Shown here piece by piece: positions 1 to 25,784 of a stretch of 64,000 bases of DNA (its first letter is position 1; each line of letters opens with the position of its first letter). Under the pieces are notes generated by a model. The model had not been told where the DNA came from. It was given only the letters and a program-made list of their open reading frames with translations, and searched no databases. The DNA is from Eleginops maclovinus. Lineage: Eukaryota > Chordata > Actinopteri > Perciformes > Eleginopidae. The stretch lies in contig NC_086352.1 in assembly GCF_036324505.1 (NCBI RefSeq), forward strand, positions 12,224,501 to 12,288,500. Direction: 5' to 3'. A program made the translations under genes and the position numbers.

Positions 1-3000
1 TTGTCCATAAAACATTATTAGAACCCACTAAATTGGTATAATTTTACACAATAGGCTTCATGGGGTGTCACCAAATCTTTAAAACAGTCAATTATGTTTT
101 AATAGACGGAAAAAGAGATAGTTTTACAATAAATGTTTAGGGTGTTGTTGCTTTTAACCACCATAATGAAAACTATCTTGTGTTATGCTAATGCTTGTGA
201 GGATAGCACGTGCTGCGGCTGACAAATTACGATTTTAACACGAGCTCACAGTTCATAACAGTTAAGCTGTTTTTCTGTATTGGTGATTGTTTAAGGTCCA
301 GTGTGCAGGGTTAGTGTCATCTAGCAGTAATGCAAGTAATTCGATACTGGTCCCCAAGGGGAAAAAGCACTAGGTTTAACTTTTCCTTTGTTCCAGGTGT
401 AATAAAGGTAATTTGCACTGAACTTTGACTCGACTGCAGCGCTTAGCAGCACTTCATCATGGATACGATTACAATGGTTTGATTTGAACAATTACTTTTA
501 AAAACTTTTGTTTGAACTGTTGTGATTAATGTCCCCTGTCCTGTTCTATGTTGTGTTTTTGCCCTCTACCGTAAACTTATCCCCTTGAGATAAAATAAAG
601 ATGAACTGAACTGATTGCCACTAAACTGAATATCCCTCCGCTCGACTCAGTGTGTCAGTGAATATAAAGTGGCCTTCGGGTAACGTAAACATGCAAAAGG
701 CTCTGTCTAGACCTATTGTTTGGTTTGTCCATTATGGGCTTGTATAGAAAAATGGCAGTGTGGAAGAGGTCTCTATCTCTGTATGCGGATATGAAGGTCA
801 CTCATTCTCGGGTCAATAAAACAAAATAATGCTCAGTTTCAGATGATAATATGCTGTTGAAAAGATTTTATTTCTGCAATGAGATTAGATTAAATCACAA
901 ACACTGGACCTTTAAAAGCATCTTTCAAATCGAGCAGTGCATTCAAAAATGTTGGATGATTTGGAAAAAAAGAGAAGCAAGATTGTCCTTACTTTTAGTA
1001 ATGTGTCAAACTTTAAAAAGTCTGGGTATATTTCAAAAAGCTCTAAGGCTAGCATCACCAAGAGATCATAAAATAGTTTTCACTGGCTGAGTTGTCTTGA
1101 GTAAACAAATGTTAGTGGGTAAAACCGTGCCCCTTTAGTTTTGTATTTATCATTGCATAGAGACCTTTTAGCACATGTAGTATTTACCCGAGAACAAATG
1201 AAGCGTTATAGCACTTAATACTGATAGTTTTAAATGTTCTCATAAGATGTAAGAAAGCAGTATTTGCATACAAATAGAGCCAATGTGGTGTTTCAAATCC
1301 ACTGGAGCAAAAAGTGGGCAGTATGTTTTCCTGCTTGTTTTGCTGCAGCTGTCAAAGCTGCTGCTTCAGTCCAAACTGGATTCAACTTTTTTTAACCTCT
1401 GGGTCTTGAAAACAGACCAAGCATAGCAGCGATAGAAGTAGAGCAGAACATTACACCAATGAGTAAGAAAGAGGAGAAAGCTAAGAGAGGACAGTTCAGA
1501 GATAAAGGTTAGGAAGACGAAGGATAAGTGAGAAAGACAGTCGGGGAGTGAGAGGCAGAGGGAAACAGAGGAGAGGGAGATCCATAAGCTGCCTAGTTTG
1601 GCTTTCTGTTTAGAGAATTGAAAAACAGGAAATCAATAGCGGAGGCCACCCAGGCAGCCAAATAATGGAAGCTTTAGAGTGGCAAACTGGAGAAGATGAC
1701 CACACATTAATAAGGAAAATGCTATTTGGGGGGAATGATACGCTTTGGAATGCTGTGGCCTGGTTGTGGGATGAGAAATAGACAGAGTGGGTTCTCTATA
1801 AATGTAATGAAAACTTACTTAAAAAATACTCATTTTGATGATGGTTATTTTATAGTGCAAGTAATTAAAACATGACACTGTAATGTTGTTTCCCCTTTGG
1901 CTTCAACTCAGTGAACTAATGAGAAATCAATATTATTATGTGCAAGACTGAAAAGAAGGGAATGTAAAGAAATAATGAAAAGGTTGGACAGGAAGCCTCC
2001 AAGATATCTGCAGGCAGTATAGTCGTCTGCAAAGTCTTGAACTTTATTAGAAAGTGTCTAATTTGATTAATCTAAAGGTAGTTGTATTAATTGTGATATT
2101 GCACGTGTGTATTGTTTTGACAGTATGTGAATCAGGGCATTTAATAAGGTAAATAGGAGCTGTGTGTACAATATATCTTTCTATATACCTAACAGTTTAA
2201 TTGACACAAAATCAAAGCAGAAAGGTATACACACAGCCGGTAACACTTAAGATAAAAGCTTTGAAACCTGCAACCCTCGCTGCTTGTATCCTTTAACGTC
2301 CTATCACAAGAAATCTCCCAATTCATCAGTAGTTCTTCATTAAAGTCTCACCCTTTCTATTGGTTTACCTCTCTCTGTTGAAGTCATCCTGTAATTGAAG
2401 AGAAGTGTGCAGTCAGCTTCCTCCTTAAAGGTCACATGGAAACAAAAAAGACTCCGACTGACAGTAATGGCTATGCCGGGATTGAATCCTGCACCGGCGC
2501 TGCTAATTTCCTCCTGAACCTGACCAAATGTCAGCGGAACGCCTGTGTGAGGCTGCAGCAGAGTGTCAGCCTGTGGTAATGCATGGAGCTGGAGTCATTA
2601 GATATGGTATAACAGGGGATTGTGCCACATGTGTCTGTGGTATATAGAATTACACTCAAAGAATATTAAATAATCCCAACACACGATGCATGCTAAGAAC
2701 ATGTATAACATCATGACGCTAAATAGGTAGGAGAGTGCTTATTCATTGATATAATTACTATATTAACTTGTATGTGCAGTCCTCTTGAATAAATTAAAAA
2801 CAAATCCAATTATTGCCACATATGATCCGGGTCCATTTCTTTTAAGTATTTGGTGTGAAAATCTGAGGATCTTATAATCTATTTGCATAGTAAATAATGA
2901 ACATTGTCTGTGTATAAGTGGATGTAATGCATCTGATGTAATTACATGCTTTCATACTGACTGGGCTCAACATATTAAATAACAGTAATGAGTGGCTTTA

Positions 3001-4570
3001 CCATTACACTGGGTTACACCAGCGCTGCCTGGAAATCTGTGTTTTATGACACATGAGAATGAAACTGATCCTGTGATTACTTTGGACACTGTTACCTTCT
3101 ATTGCATTTACTGTATATCTGAGATCAAACTCCACTAATGGACGGATCAAAATGGTGCAAAGTAGGAACTAACACGTCACAGCTTTCCCAACTGGTGTTC
3201 ACTCACAATACAGGACACAATTAAACAGTCATGACAGTGTGGGTGTGTCAAACTAAGCTACAAGGATGGCGTATATAACTGTTGTAAGCCACTTTGAGGA
3301 AGTAAGAATGGCAGGCTTCCTTGTTTGTTGAGCTGTAAGGAGATTACTTACCAACGGCCACAACATCTTGTCCTCAAAATCCCTGTCTAAAAAAGGCAGC
3401 CTCCAGCAAATACAAATCTCAGGCTCCTTGTTACCACCCAATCCTGCCACTACACTTCATCCTGTCAGGATATAATCTAGACAACAGAAAATACAATAGA
3501 TTGCAGACACCGACAACCACAACAAAAAGACAGCTCTAAAAAGACAGTAATAAACCTGACTGTATTCCAGGCGAAGGATCATATACTCTTTTTAACAAAC
3601 TGATGTCAGTGTAAGAAATGAAAAATCTCAGCAGTTAGAGTCACTGTATGTCCACATCCTGCATGTATTCTAATATATAAAATCATAATGAGAAATTGAT
3701 GATTCATATAGAAATTATATTAGTTAAGTCTAGTTTTTAATAAAGATTAACGGATCAAATATTGGTTTATTGGTATAAGGAGATCTTATCATATCGTCTG
3801 CATCTCAAATGACCCAAGGATGTGCAACACCGAGGCTAAGAAACTCAGGAGGAGAAAATCGACAGTGGATGTAAAATGAGCATTACACAAGGACACACAG
3901 GGCAGGCTTTGAGAGATCTAACTGCTGTCTGTAACCCAGCAGGGCTCTTCAAAGTTTCAACCACCTTGACAGAGGAGAAACTTCTAAAACAACTTCTTCA
4001 CATTTAGATGCAAACTTCCTTAGTTTTGGCTCACTTTGAGCAAAGAGGAGGGTGAGAGATTACGCTCAGGATGGCGGTCGGCCAATTGCTAAATGTTTGA
4101 AGATGCCTTTTGATCATGGCTACACGTTTTCTTTTTCACAACATTAATTAGTGCAGCCGGCCCACAAGACTCTCTGCTGCCATATGAAGCCTCTTCAGTT
4201 AAATTTCTCCATTAGCGAGCAAACATGTTCACACGCAGACACACACACCCGAACGCTCTCAAACACATTTGTTAAAGCAAATTAAGTTAGCTTTATAGCA
4301 GCCCTCTGTGAGCAGTAAACAGACATCTACATTACTTTAAAACATTGCCAGGATGTTCAGACATGGCAGAGAGCCAGGAACATGTTGCAAGAAGACTCCT
4401 ACCCAACCTCGGCTCACACTTGCATCCATTGCATTTAGAGTTTATCCGCTCATCCCATTCTGATTTGAACACAGTTAAAATATATATTTCTTTAAATTCT
4501 GCAAACCATCCTTCAACTTTCCATCCATCACGTCAATAAGCACACTACAGGTGTTCACACTTTGTCTAAT
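1..4570. other. Gene-free stretch downstream of zfand3
   Basis: I see no open frame with recognisable protein similarity and no spliceable exon on either strand. The DNA is AT-rich with short purine-rich runs near 1440-1580. Apart from the probable LINE tail near 400-615, nothing here can be assigned. The segment around 2440-2600 is less AT-rich than its surroundings and could be a conserved noncoding element, but there is no internal evidence for that. Confidence 0.5.
400..615 (+). repeat. Probable L2/Rex1-type LINE 3' tail remnant
   Basis: The segment has the layout of teleost LINE 3' UTRs: a 'ttgcactgaactttgac' start, a T-rich middle, then 'ccccttgagataaaataaag' followed by a short tandem 'atgaactgaactga' tail. 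Such tails, a diverged 'cccc...gaata/ataaag' motif plus a short repeat, are typical of fish L2/Rex1-like non-LTR elements. No coding part of the element is left. The identification rests on resemblance only. Confidence 0.35.
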
Positions 4571-5256
4571 CCAGTTTATTCTTTCTCAGTTAAAGAAAAA
4601 GTTGGAAAGGGTAAGCATTAAGTAAAGCAATGGAAACAAAAATATAGAATTTTTCCACGTTCATCTTCCCATTTTATAACCACATTACAACCAAATAAAA
4701 AGCAGCTCTACACTTAAAAGTGAGAAGCAAAAAAGGGGTTAAATAAGGTTTTCTTGAAAGATACAGAATATTCATTATGTATTTTCTCGTCGTCCCTTCC
4801 ATAGTCCACCAGGAAAACGTTTGGAAAGTAATTATTTTCTGATTTTAACTTTCAGCACTCCGCTCACCCTATCTGCCACCTCCCTCTCTACAGCAAGAGA
4901 GAGGGAGGAGGGGGAGACAAGGCGGCTGAAATAAGGAAAAATAGAGCAATCAATAAGGATGAGAAAGGAAAGTGAAAGGCAGGAGAAGGAGAATTCACGT
5001 GAGCTCATCATGCTCGCTGGAAATGAAAACATGGGCCATAGAAGTACTGAAAACCCAAGAACAGTCTTGTATCCAATTACCTTCAAAAAGTGGATAATTG
5101 AAGACAATATGAAAAACCTGAACTACAATAACCGTCACCCATCTTAAAAAAAGTGTCGCTCTGCCAGCTCAGCTTCAGTCCAAACTCAAAGTGTACAGCA
5201 ATGTGTGATCTCGCCCTCGTGCTCAATGTGAACCGCTGGGACATAAAACAGCATGA

Positions 5257-5258
<2 letters not shown>

Positions 5259-5302
<44 letters not shown>
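5259..5302. repeat. (TG)n microsatellite, about 22 units
   Basis: Uninterrupted TG dinucleotide run in the region downstream of the zfand3 stop codon, possibly inside its 3' UTR. Reading frames on both strands through it are artefacts of the repeat. Confidence 0.95.
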
Positions 5303-5306
<4 letters not shown>

Positions 5307-6440
5307 GGAAAACTCTAAGATGTGTGGAAGTGTACAATGCAGACATTTCAGGTCCTGTCATAAATCGTATGCACACTTTAATATTAGACATGCCCTGTAA
5401 ATGTTGTCTTCCTGCTTGTTTGTTTGTACACAGGAAGAACAGAAGACATGTCTTATGTAAGAGGGGAATAAAGAGATAAAGACTGAGACAAAAAGAGGAA
5501 GACAGAGAAAATCTGCGACAAATTAAACCTCGATAAATCACATCCGAGCATTGAACACAGATCTGTGTGCGACAACCAGCTCCCTCCCACCATCATAATG
5601 TGTTTGAGTCCATCTCATAATGCAAGTCCTGAATATTGGAGTTACCGACGCAGTTTCATCGTCCACAGAGAAGAAACATTTCCAGAGTAACCAAACGAAA
5701 GGAGTAAAAAGGTGTCCTGTAGGGGGGAAAAGAGAGGGATGCAAGTCAGTGAGGGGAGGGTTTCATATCCTGATAACCTGAGGTGGATGATTAACAGGTC
5801 TTTCTAAAGGATTATGGGAAGTGGACGGCCAGGGGGTAAGACACTGACTTAAACTGAGTCTGGCTTGCTCGGTTTGCTTCACAAAGTCCATGCTTGGAGT
5901 ACAAAGCAGCTCTGTCTGATTTTGAGGTAAAGAGCACAGCGCCATAGCAGAAGTGTACACAAAGGGTAACAATCCTTTTCTCCTCCTTCGTTTCATTCTT
6001 TGTTGTTTTCTTTTCATTTTTTGAGGTAAAGAGTATAGTCTTAAACTGGCTTCTGGGACAAACATTTGTATAAAGCATTGTATATCTTCTCATCATCCTC
6101 TTCTTCCGTCTTACTCTGCTCACACTTGAGTTGTCAGGAGTTGCAAAAACGTGAAGAAATTGTATATTTCCGTTGCTCTGTATTGTTCTGTCATTGGAGA
6201 TTGGATTTTCCAAAAGGCATCTTAGCAGCAGGGATATGATCAAGCAGAAAAAAATGTGGTTGTGGGTAACAGGGGCAATTAAAAAGAGCGAGCATAATTT
6301 AAAAGAAAATGTGTGCAGGTTTGTATCCAAAAACCTGCAAAAATGTTGAAAAACAAAATGAGAAGAAAACAAAAATTAAAATCAGATCCCTGTTGGTGCT
6401 AAGACACCGTCCGAACACCGAGATTCTTACGAATGGCCGC

Positions 6441-18768
<12,328 letters not shown>

Positions 18769-19075
18769 ATCGGTCTTCCGTGTGAGGCTCTCCGCGTAGC
18801 AGGTGAATCCGGGGATGGAGTGAGGGCCTTTGCGTTCAGATCCCCCTGCCTTTGACACGTACAGAGGCAATACCCCGGCCAGATTATCCTTCGGAGATTT
18901 TCACTAGACGGGGCACAATTTGCCGACACGAGCGGCCACTGCCTCCGTCAGATTATAACAGTTTAAATCGACGGTGAAACATTTGAGTTGTCGAAGCCAA
19001 CGACGGGCAGAGCCACCGGGGAATCCTGGGCCGATCAGCTGGAGTGAGGAGCATACCACTGCCTGAGAGGGGAGC

Positions 19076-19500
19076 TGTGTCGGTAACTGGACATTTGAAA
19101 GATAACTAATGTGACAGAGATTAACAAAAAAATACATTTAAAATATTGTAATATATTAGACATGGTTAAGTGCGTCTTGGATTCAGTAATGGTTTAATTA
19201 TGATAATTACTTTAGCTTATTTGGTATGATCCGTACAAAACTATCTTCCTACAACTAGAGAGCCCACAACTCCGTGGTTCAGTAGTCAGTGCTGTGAGCA
19301 GGCATATATTTTAAGACATTTATATTTTTACTTCTGAATGGATGCAACATTCTTATATCGGATTTTGTTAAACTGGAACCATGTTTTAATTGTAATGACA
19401 TTCCAGCCTTGTCATTGCTGATGGAGAGGTGAGGTGTGTCGGTAACTGGGCATTTAAAAGGTAACTAACGTGACAAAGATGAACAAAAACATACAGTTGA
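19076..19500. repeat. Diverged direct duplication upstream of zfand3 (two ~65-bp copies)
   Basis: A block starting 'tgtgtcggtaactggacatt' at 19076 is repeated at 19435 as 'tgtgtcggtaactgggcatt', offset 359 bp. Both copies continue through 'taactaa.gtgaca.aga' and 'aacaaaaa.atac'. About one base in seven differs, so the duplication is not recent. The intervening bases show no gene. Confidence 0.7.
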
Positions 19501-20433
19501 AACAACTGAAGATAAACATTTTCCATATTTATATGATGAACGTAACCTAGAACAAGGTCTGCCATAGGTGGACATTAACCATTTTAAACTGTAATGCTGA
19601 CGTTTGCTCATGTGTAACAATATGGATGAATTTATATCCAACTGCTTACAGTGTAAGTCAATTATAACACTGAAAACGTGCGCTACACACCTGAGCAGTC
19701 TGAGACACAACATGCTGCTACATGTTTTTTGTTTATTGTGTTTGTGTTTTGGTGTGTTATATCTCTTTGTATTCATTGTGTTGCTCTAAATGGTTTAGAA
19801 TCTCTTTTAAGACATTTTGTATCTCTGTAGTGGTTAAACATCTATCTGTTTTAGTCATTTAGGGAGATGCAAACTACTACATAGTATCTAAAATATCTTC
19901 CTACTCATTTTTGTCTTTCTATGGTCCTATCTTGTGGAAGTTAGAGTGTCTTTCAAGTACTTTTTTTTGTCACTTTTCATCCTAATGTCACAGTCGGCCC
20001 TTTCTATGATCCATGCATGCTTTTTCACTGACATGACATCTATGAATTAAACATTTCTCCTGTGAGAAAAGTGCTATTGTAATGTTTTTCACATTATGAC
20101 TTTTTATAGGAAAGAAATAACCTAAATAGAATGCAGCCAATACCTCTATGTGATGGAAACTTCTGGAGCAATGGAGACGAAACTCAGAGAGACACGGCAG
20201 AGCAGGAACTGTGATGGCAAACACTGAAGGTTTATTATGAAGTTAACGGCCGGAGAATTGACAAGACATTTGCTGCAGCCACGGGGTTGACAGAGCGGTA
20301 GCCCGACCAATTCTGAAGAACTCCATTACAATACAAGGTTTTAACCAGTTCGGAATGGACAATCAACATTCTTCAGTCGCCAGACTAAACAAATATGGAT
20401 CCTAAATCTAACTAAAGTTGTCTTACATACATA

Positions 20434-22036
20434 CAGTGGGGCAAAAAAGTATTTAGTCAGCCACCAATTGTGCAAGTTCTCCCATTTAAAAAGATGAGAG
20501 AGGCCTGTAATTTTCATCATAGGTAAACCTCAACTATGAGAGACAGAATGAGGAAAAAAATCCAGGAAATCACATTGTAGGATTTTTAATGAATTAATTT
20601 TCAAATGATTGTGGAAAATAAGTATTTGGTCAATAACAAAAGTTCATCTCAATACTTTGTTATATACCCTTTGTTGGCAATGACAGAGGTCAAACGTTTT
20701 CTGTAAGTCTTCACAAGGTTTCCACACACTGTTGCTGGTATTTTGGCCCATTCCTCCATGCAGATCTCCTCTAAAGCAGTGATGTTTTGGGGCTGTCGCT
20801 GGGCAACACGGACTTTCAACTCCCTCCAAAGATTTTCTATGGGGTTGAGATCTGGAGACTGGCTAGGCCACTCCAGGACCTTGAAATGCTTCTTACGAAG
20901 CCACTCCTTCGTTGCCCTGGCGGTGTGTTTGAGATCATTGTCATGCTGAAAGACTCAGCCACGCTTCATCTTCAGTGCCCTTGCTGATGGAAGGAGGTTT
21001 TCACTCAAAATCTCACGATACATGGCCCCATTCACTCTTTCCTTTACACGGATCAGTCGTCCTAGTCCCTTTGCAGAAAAACAGCCCCAAAGCATGATGT
21101 TTCCACCCCCATGCTTCACAGTAGGTATGGTGTTCTTTGGATGCAACTCTGCATTCTTTCTCCTCCAAACACGACGACTTGAGTTTTTACCAAAAAGTTC
21201 TATTTTGGTTTCATCTGACCATATGACATTCTCCCAATCCTCTTCTGGATCATCCAAATGCCCTCTAGCAAACTTCAGACGGGCCTGGACATGTACTGGC
21301 TTAAGCAGGGGGACATGTCTGGAACTGCAGGATTTAAGTCCCTGGCGGCGTAGTGTGTTACTGATGGTAGCCTCTGTTACTTTGGTCCCAGCTCTCTGCA
21401 GGTCATTCACTAGGTCCCCCCGTGTGGTTCTGGGATTTTTGCTCACCGTTCTTGTGATCATTTTGACCCCACGGGGTGAGATCTTGCGTGGAGCCCCAGA
21501 TGGAGGGAGATTAGCAGTGGTCTTGTATGTCTTCCATTTTCTAATAATTGCTCCCACAGTTGATTTCTTCACACCAAGCTGCTTACCTATTGCAGATTCA
21601 GTTTTCCCAGCCTGGTGCAGGTCTACAATTTTGTCTCTGGTCTCCTTTGACAGCTCTTTGGTCTTGGCCATAGTGGAGTTTGGAGTATGACTGTTTGAGG
21701 TTGTGGACAGGTGTCTTTTATACTGATAACGAGTTCAAAAAGGTGCCATTAATACAGGTAACGAGTGGAGGACAGAGGAGCCTCTTAAAGAAGAAGTTAC
21801 AGGTCTGTGAGAGCCAGAAATCTTGCTTGTTTGTAGGTGACCAAATACTTATTTTACCGAGGAATTTACCAATTAATTCATTAAAAATCCTACAATGTGA
21901 TTTCCTGGATTTCTTTTCTCATTTTGTCTCTCATAGTTGAAGTGTACCTATGATGAAAATTACAGGCATCTCTCATCTTTTTAAATGGGAGAACTTGCAC
22001 AATTGGTGGCTGACTAAATACTTTTTTGCCCCACTG
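20434..22036 (-). mobile_element. Complete Tc1-like transposon with ~210-bp inverted terminal repeats
   Basis: The element begins CAGTGGGGCAAAAAAGTATT and ends with its reverse complement. It is flanked by the TA target dinucleotide (20432-20433 and 22037-22038). The inverted repeats run about 210 bp, to roughly 20640 on the left and 21830 on the right, with scattered differences. Length is 1603 bp, normal for an autonomous Tc1/mariner element. The transposase is on the minus strand. The copy lies about 1.7 kb upstream of the zfand3 ATG. Confidence 0.95.
20649..21671 (-). pseudogene. Tc1-like transposase with one premature stop codon
   Basis: The frame begins with ATG at 21671 ([20 protein letters not shown]) and stays open for 238 codons, to a TGA at 20955-20957. 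It then continues in the same frame to the natural stop at 20649, making 340 codons in all, the normal family length. The N-terminal part is the paired-like helix-turn-helix DNA-binding domain. The catalytic DDE domain shows the first Asp in IWSDETK. The second Asp (QHDND) and the Glu (NPIENLW) lie beyond the stop, so the truncated product lacks two of three catalytic acids. Relatives have Trp at the stop position, so a single G-to-A change (TGG to TGA) explains the break. No other frameshift was seen. Confidence 0.92.
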
Positions 22037-25000
22037 TACATACATCCCTGTACGTCAGGGAACCTACATTCCAGATAAGAAGGGCTTCTAGATGTCCCTT
22101 AACAATAAACTAATCTCAGGTCAGCTTGTGCTCGGTCATAGACTGGCATCAACAATGCACCCAAGCTGCCCCTCCTTGAGGGAGATTACAGCAACCCGAA
22201 GGCCAAAGAACTATGCCATGGGAATACAGACAGGAAGGAGAAAATTATGAACTAGGTCAAAGGTTAAACACCTAGGCAAACCATTCCCTAACACTCTACA
22301 TTAACACAAAGCAGAGTGTATTCCAGAACGAATATTTAGGTTTATTAATTGATCTTTGGCTCTTCCTTGTTGGAATTAGGATGTCAATGTTGGCTCAGCC
22401 GGTCCATTGGGATGTCCTTCACTCTGTTTGTCCAACACTTTATTAGACTGCAGAGCAAAAACAACTTGACAACTGTTGGATGAATGGCCTTGAAATTTGG
22501 CATCCATTCAATAAGTATTATTGTTCAACGAGGATGAATACTAATAGCTAGGGTTTATCCCTGAAATTGAATTGCGCAATAACATCTTCTTAGCCTTAAC
22601 TGTACTATCCTAACAGCCAAGCACATACAAACTGTCACATGCTAAACATCATCATGCCATATCCTTGTGTATTTGCTGTTTCAATGGCCCTGGCATTGTT
22701 CATGCTTGCTCACTGACATGTCTTTCTAAAAGGGTCTAAATAAAACATTATTATTTCGTATTAGTTGCACCTATGCTCTTTTATTTTGACAAGTCAAAAA
22801 TCTGGCTGTTAGTTACCATAAATGTTTTCCTGCCTAATAATATTAAAATAAAATCCACACAATATTTTCAATGCCAATTGTATTGTTTTTCAGGTAATGC
22901 CAAATGCAGGCACGTTTGTCTAACACTGAACCACTCCCAAAGGTACACACTTGACTACAGTATAGATGGCTTTCCAAATTGAAATCTCAGGACGACATGT
23001 GTTTAGTTTAAGACATTATGAAACGTCAATTTTGAAATCTGTTATACATTAGACCTTAAACATGAAATTGTTTGTCTAGAACTTTGGGAAAGTCAACCAA
23101 ACCTAGAGTCGACAGGTTTGTGCTGCTTAAATCATTCTTAATTAATAGGTTTATGTGTGAGATTAATCTCCTCCTTAAAACATATGCAGCTTGTTATGAC
23201 TAAAGGAACTTGGATTTAGTATTTAGCAGATATCACAGATGATTAGAGCTGCCTGTTTTCTAGCTTGGGAATTAAGTTGTTTCATGTTCACAAATATTGA
23301 TGGTGCTGTCTGCGACAACAGAAATAGCATCAATGAATCCTGTTTTTCACCTCAAAATGACTTTCACAAGAATGTAACACTTTACTTTACTGCCAGGAGG
23401 TTTAGATTCCCCTCAGCAAGACCTGCCAAGAAGCAGCTTCTGTCTGCAGGGAAGGACAAGTGGGCCCTGGGTGGAATGAAGATAGATAGCTGATAGTTCA
23501 TTAGCTAGTTAGGCACAGGGAGGGGTGTACCGCAGAGGATTGCAAAATCTCATTTTTCAGTGGTGCTAAGAGCCCATATTCCAGTGCCGGGCCAAACAAT
23601 GCAATGGCTTAGCTTTTGTTTGTATCTTGATCTCAATCACATATATTCTCTGTTGACCTCTTTCCGCCTGAAGACATTGCATTTCTGATGGTATATTCTT
23701 ACAAATAAACACATAACAATGGTAGTTTGGTGTATATTGCCATGGCAAGACCAGATTTTGGCCCCACAGTGGAAAAGTGGTGGTTGCTTCTCCCCACAGC
23801 CTGAGACCAGCCTCAGGCTTGGTTATCCTCTAGAGACTTTCAGAGCACCACTTCAAAGACACATCCCCTCTCCTACATACTGTATACCCTCTCTTCTCTC
23901 CCCTGCTATAAACACAAGAACTTAAGGAATTAATTAGACTCTGGATCAAACACACGTTTGTAAATTCAGCTCAATAAGAAACCAGTACTAGTGTGATCAC
24001 ATGTTGAATGTTGTATCAATTGTCATGCTTGCTATCTTTAATATGTATGTGAAGACCTGTATTTAATTTCAGATCTAGCATGAGAGGTAAAACTGACAGG
24101 CTCTTGACCCTTCTCCTATTCACTAAGGGACATGGCAAGGGATATTTTGCAGGCTTTGTTCCTCACACCAAGGGACAGCACTACAGCTCTGTGAAATTGC
24201 TGGGAAGAAATGTCTTTGATACAGCAACTGCTCCTGGAAGGCCTTCTCTTTAAAGAGAGTTTCTGCCACAAGGGCAGCTCCCAAATTCATTTTCCCATGG
24301 CTCACATCAAAGAAGAAGTTCTGATAATCTGCGAGACACAATCCTGTTTATGTTAAAGGTGAAAAGGTGGGGTGGTTTGGCACTACATTTTATTTATGTT
24401 TGACGTAACTCAGTATGGCCTAATCTCTATCCAAGGTGTTACTTCTCCATCCAGCCCCAGTGTAACAAATACAATATATTTATTTATAGTAACAAACCAT
24501 AGCCTGCTCTGTGCGTGCTTGATACCCAGCTGCACTCGCATTACTCCATGTGTCGATAAAGTGAGTTGATTCATGGCTGCTAATATGAGAGGCAAGCTCT
24601 CTGCATCAAGCTATAGATGGATTGTATGGGAAATCTATGTGAACACATTTGTCCATAAATGAGAGTCTGTCTTATCTTTTAATGCCATGCCTAGATAGGC
24701 AGGCCGGGTGTTATTGACTTGGGACAAGCAACATGTCACAGCTGGTAGATTTGCTCTGAGGGGGTATATCAGAAAACAGGATTACCTATTAGTCAGTTAA
24801 GTGTGAAAACAGCAGTATTGATTTGAAGAAGCGGGTTATTTGGACTTTGGATATTAGCTCTTCAGTATCTGAGAGTGATATATCCTGCATATTTAGTTTA
24901 TATTTTATAAAAACTAAATGACATATCAATCTTGTTGGTTGAAGAAAGAAAAAGTCGGTTGATTTCGCCAGCTTTTTTTATTAGTATTATACCTTTTTGT

Positions 25001-25751
25001 AATTTCTCTCGCTTTTTCGCAAAACATTTGGCAATGTGGTGTAATGTATTGCACTTGCTGTGTGTTGATTGAACCCGAATGACGATAAGTACAAATAGTT
25101 TTTTTTATCAATATGAGTTGCACAAATGCTCAATGACAGATGAGGAAAACCTCCTTTGACAGGGAGTTGTGAAATCAAAACTCTACTGTGAAGCAGCAGT
25201 ATTTAGAAGTACACACAGGCTGGATACACATCAGAGAGGACCCTGCCAGGCAGCCAGTAAAAGCTGTTGCAGTCCTTCAGTCAAGACAAAATGCCCCCCT
25301 ACCTATTCCCTCTCATTGTGTTACACTCTCTTTCTAGTCGACTCTCCTTTCATCTCTTTCACCAAAAACATGTCTGTCTACCTCCGCCTGCTTCTTTTTC
25401 TTCCCTCTCTTTCTGTCTCTCTTCCACTCTTAAACACACACACATATTCCGTCCAGCCTCCTACTGTGTGCAGAATGTGTAGTGGAGCCACCCGTACATC
25501 ATGCGGGGGAGCCTGCCTAACTAGCCTCCCTACCATCTCACTATCTTCTGATCAAAGAGCCGCTAAACAGCCAGAAACTACAGCGGGTGCAAGAGTGGAG
25601 CATGCACAGCAACACAATTAGCAAGAAGCACTTTTTTTATATATTTATTTCAACTCCGCTGCCGATCCCTCACATTTCCACACACACAGCGTCACAGCCG
25701 TGCATATGTGTGAATACAAATGTGGTATTAACAAAAACATGCAAATAACTC

Positions 25752-25752
<1 letters not shown>

Positions 25753-25782
<30 letters not shown>
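25753..25782. repeat. (CA)n microsatellite, about 15 units
   Basis: Short perfect CA dinucleotide run in intergenic DNA. Confidence 0.9.

Positions 25783-25784
<2 letters not shown>

Noticed and set aside
5083..6372. Several long minus-strand frames downstream of the zfand3 stop
   Set aside because: They lie in the probable 3' UTR, cross a (TG)n tract and show no family resemblance.
21022..21690. 222-codon plus-strand frame opposite the Tc1 transposase
   Set aside because: It is the antisense shadow of a well-supported transposase and has no recognisable domain.
25169..25621. 150-codon plus-strand frame
   Set aside because: Ser/Pro-rich and pyrimidine-driven composition, no domain, no splice context.
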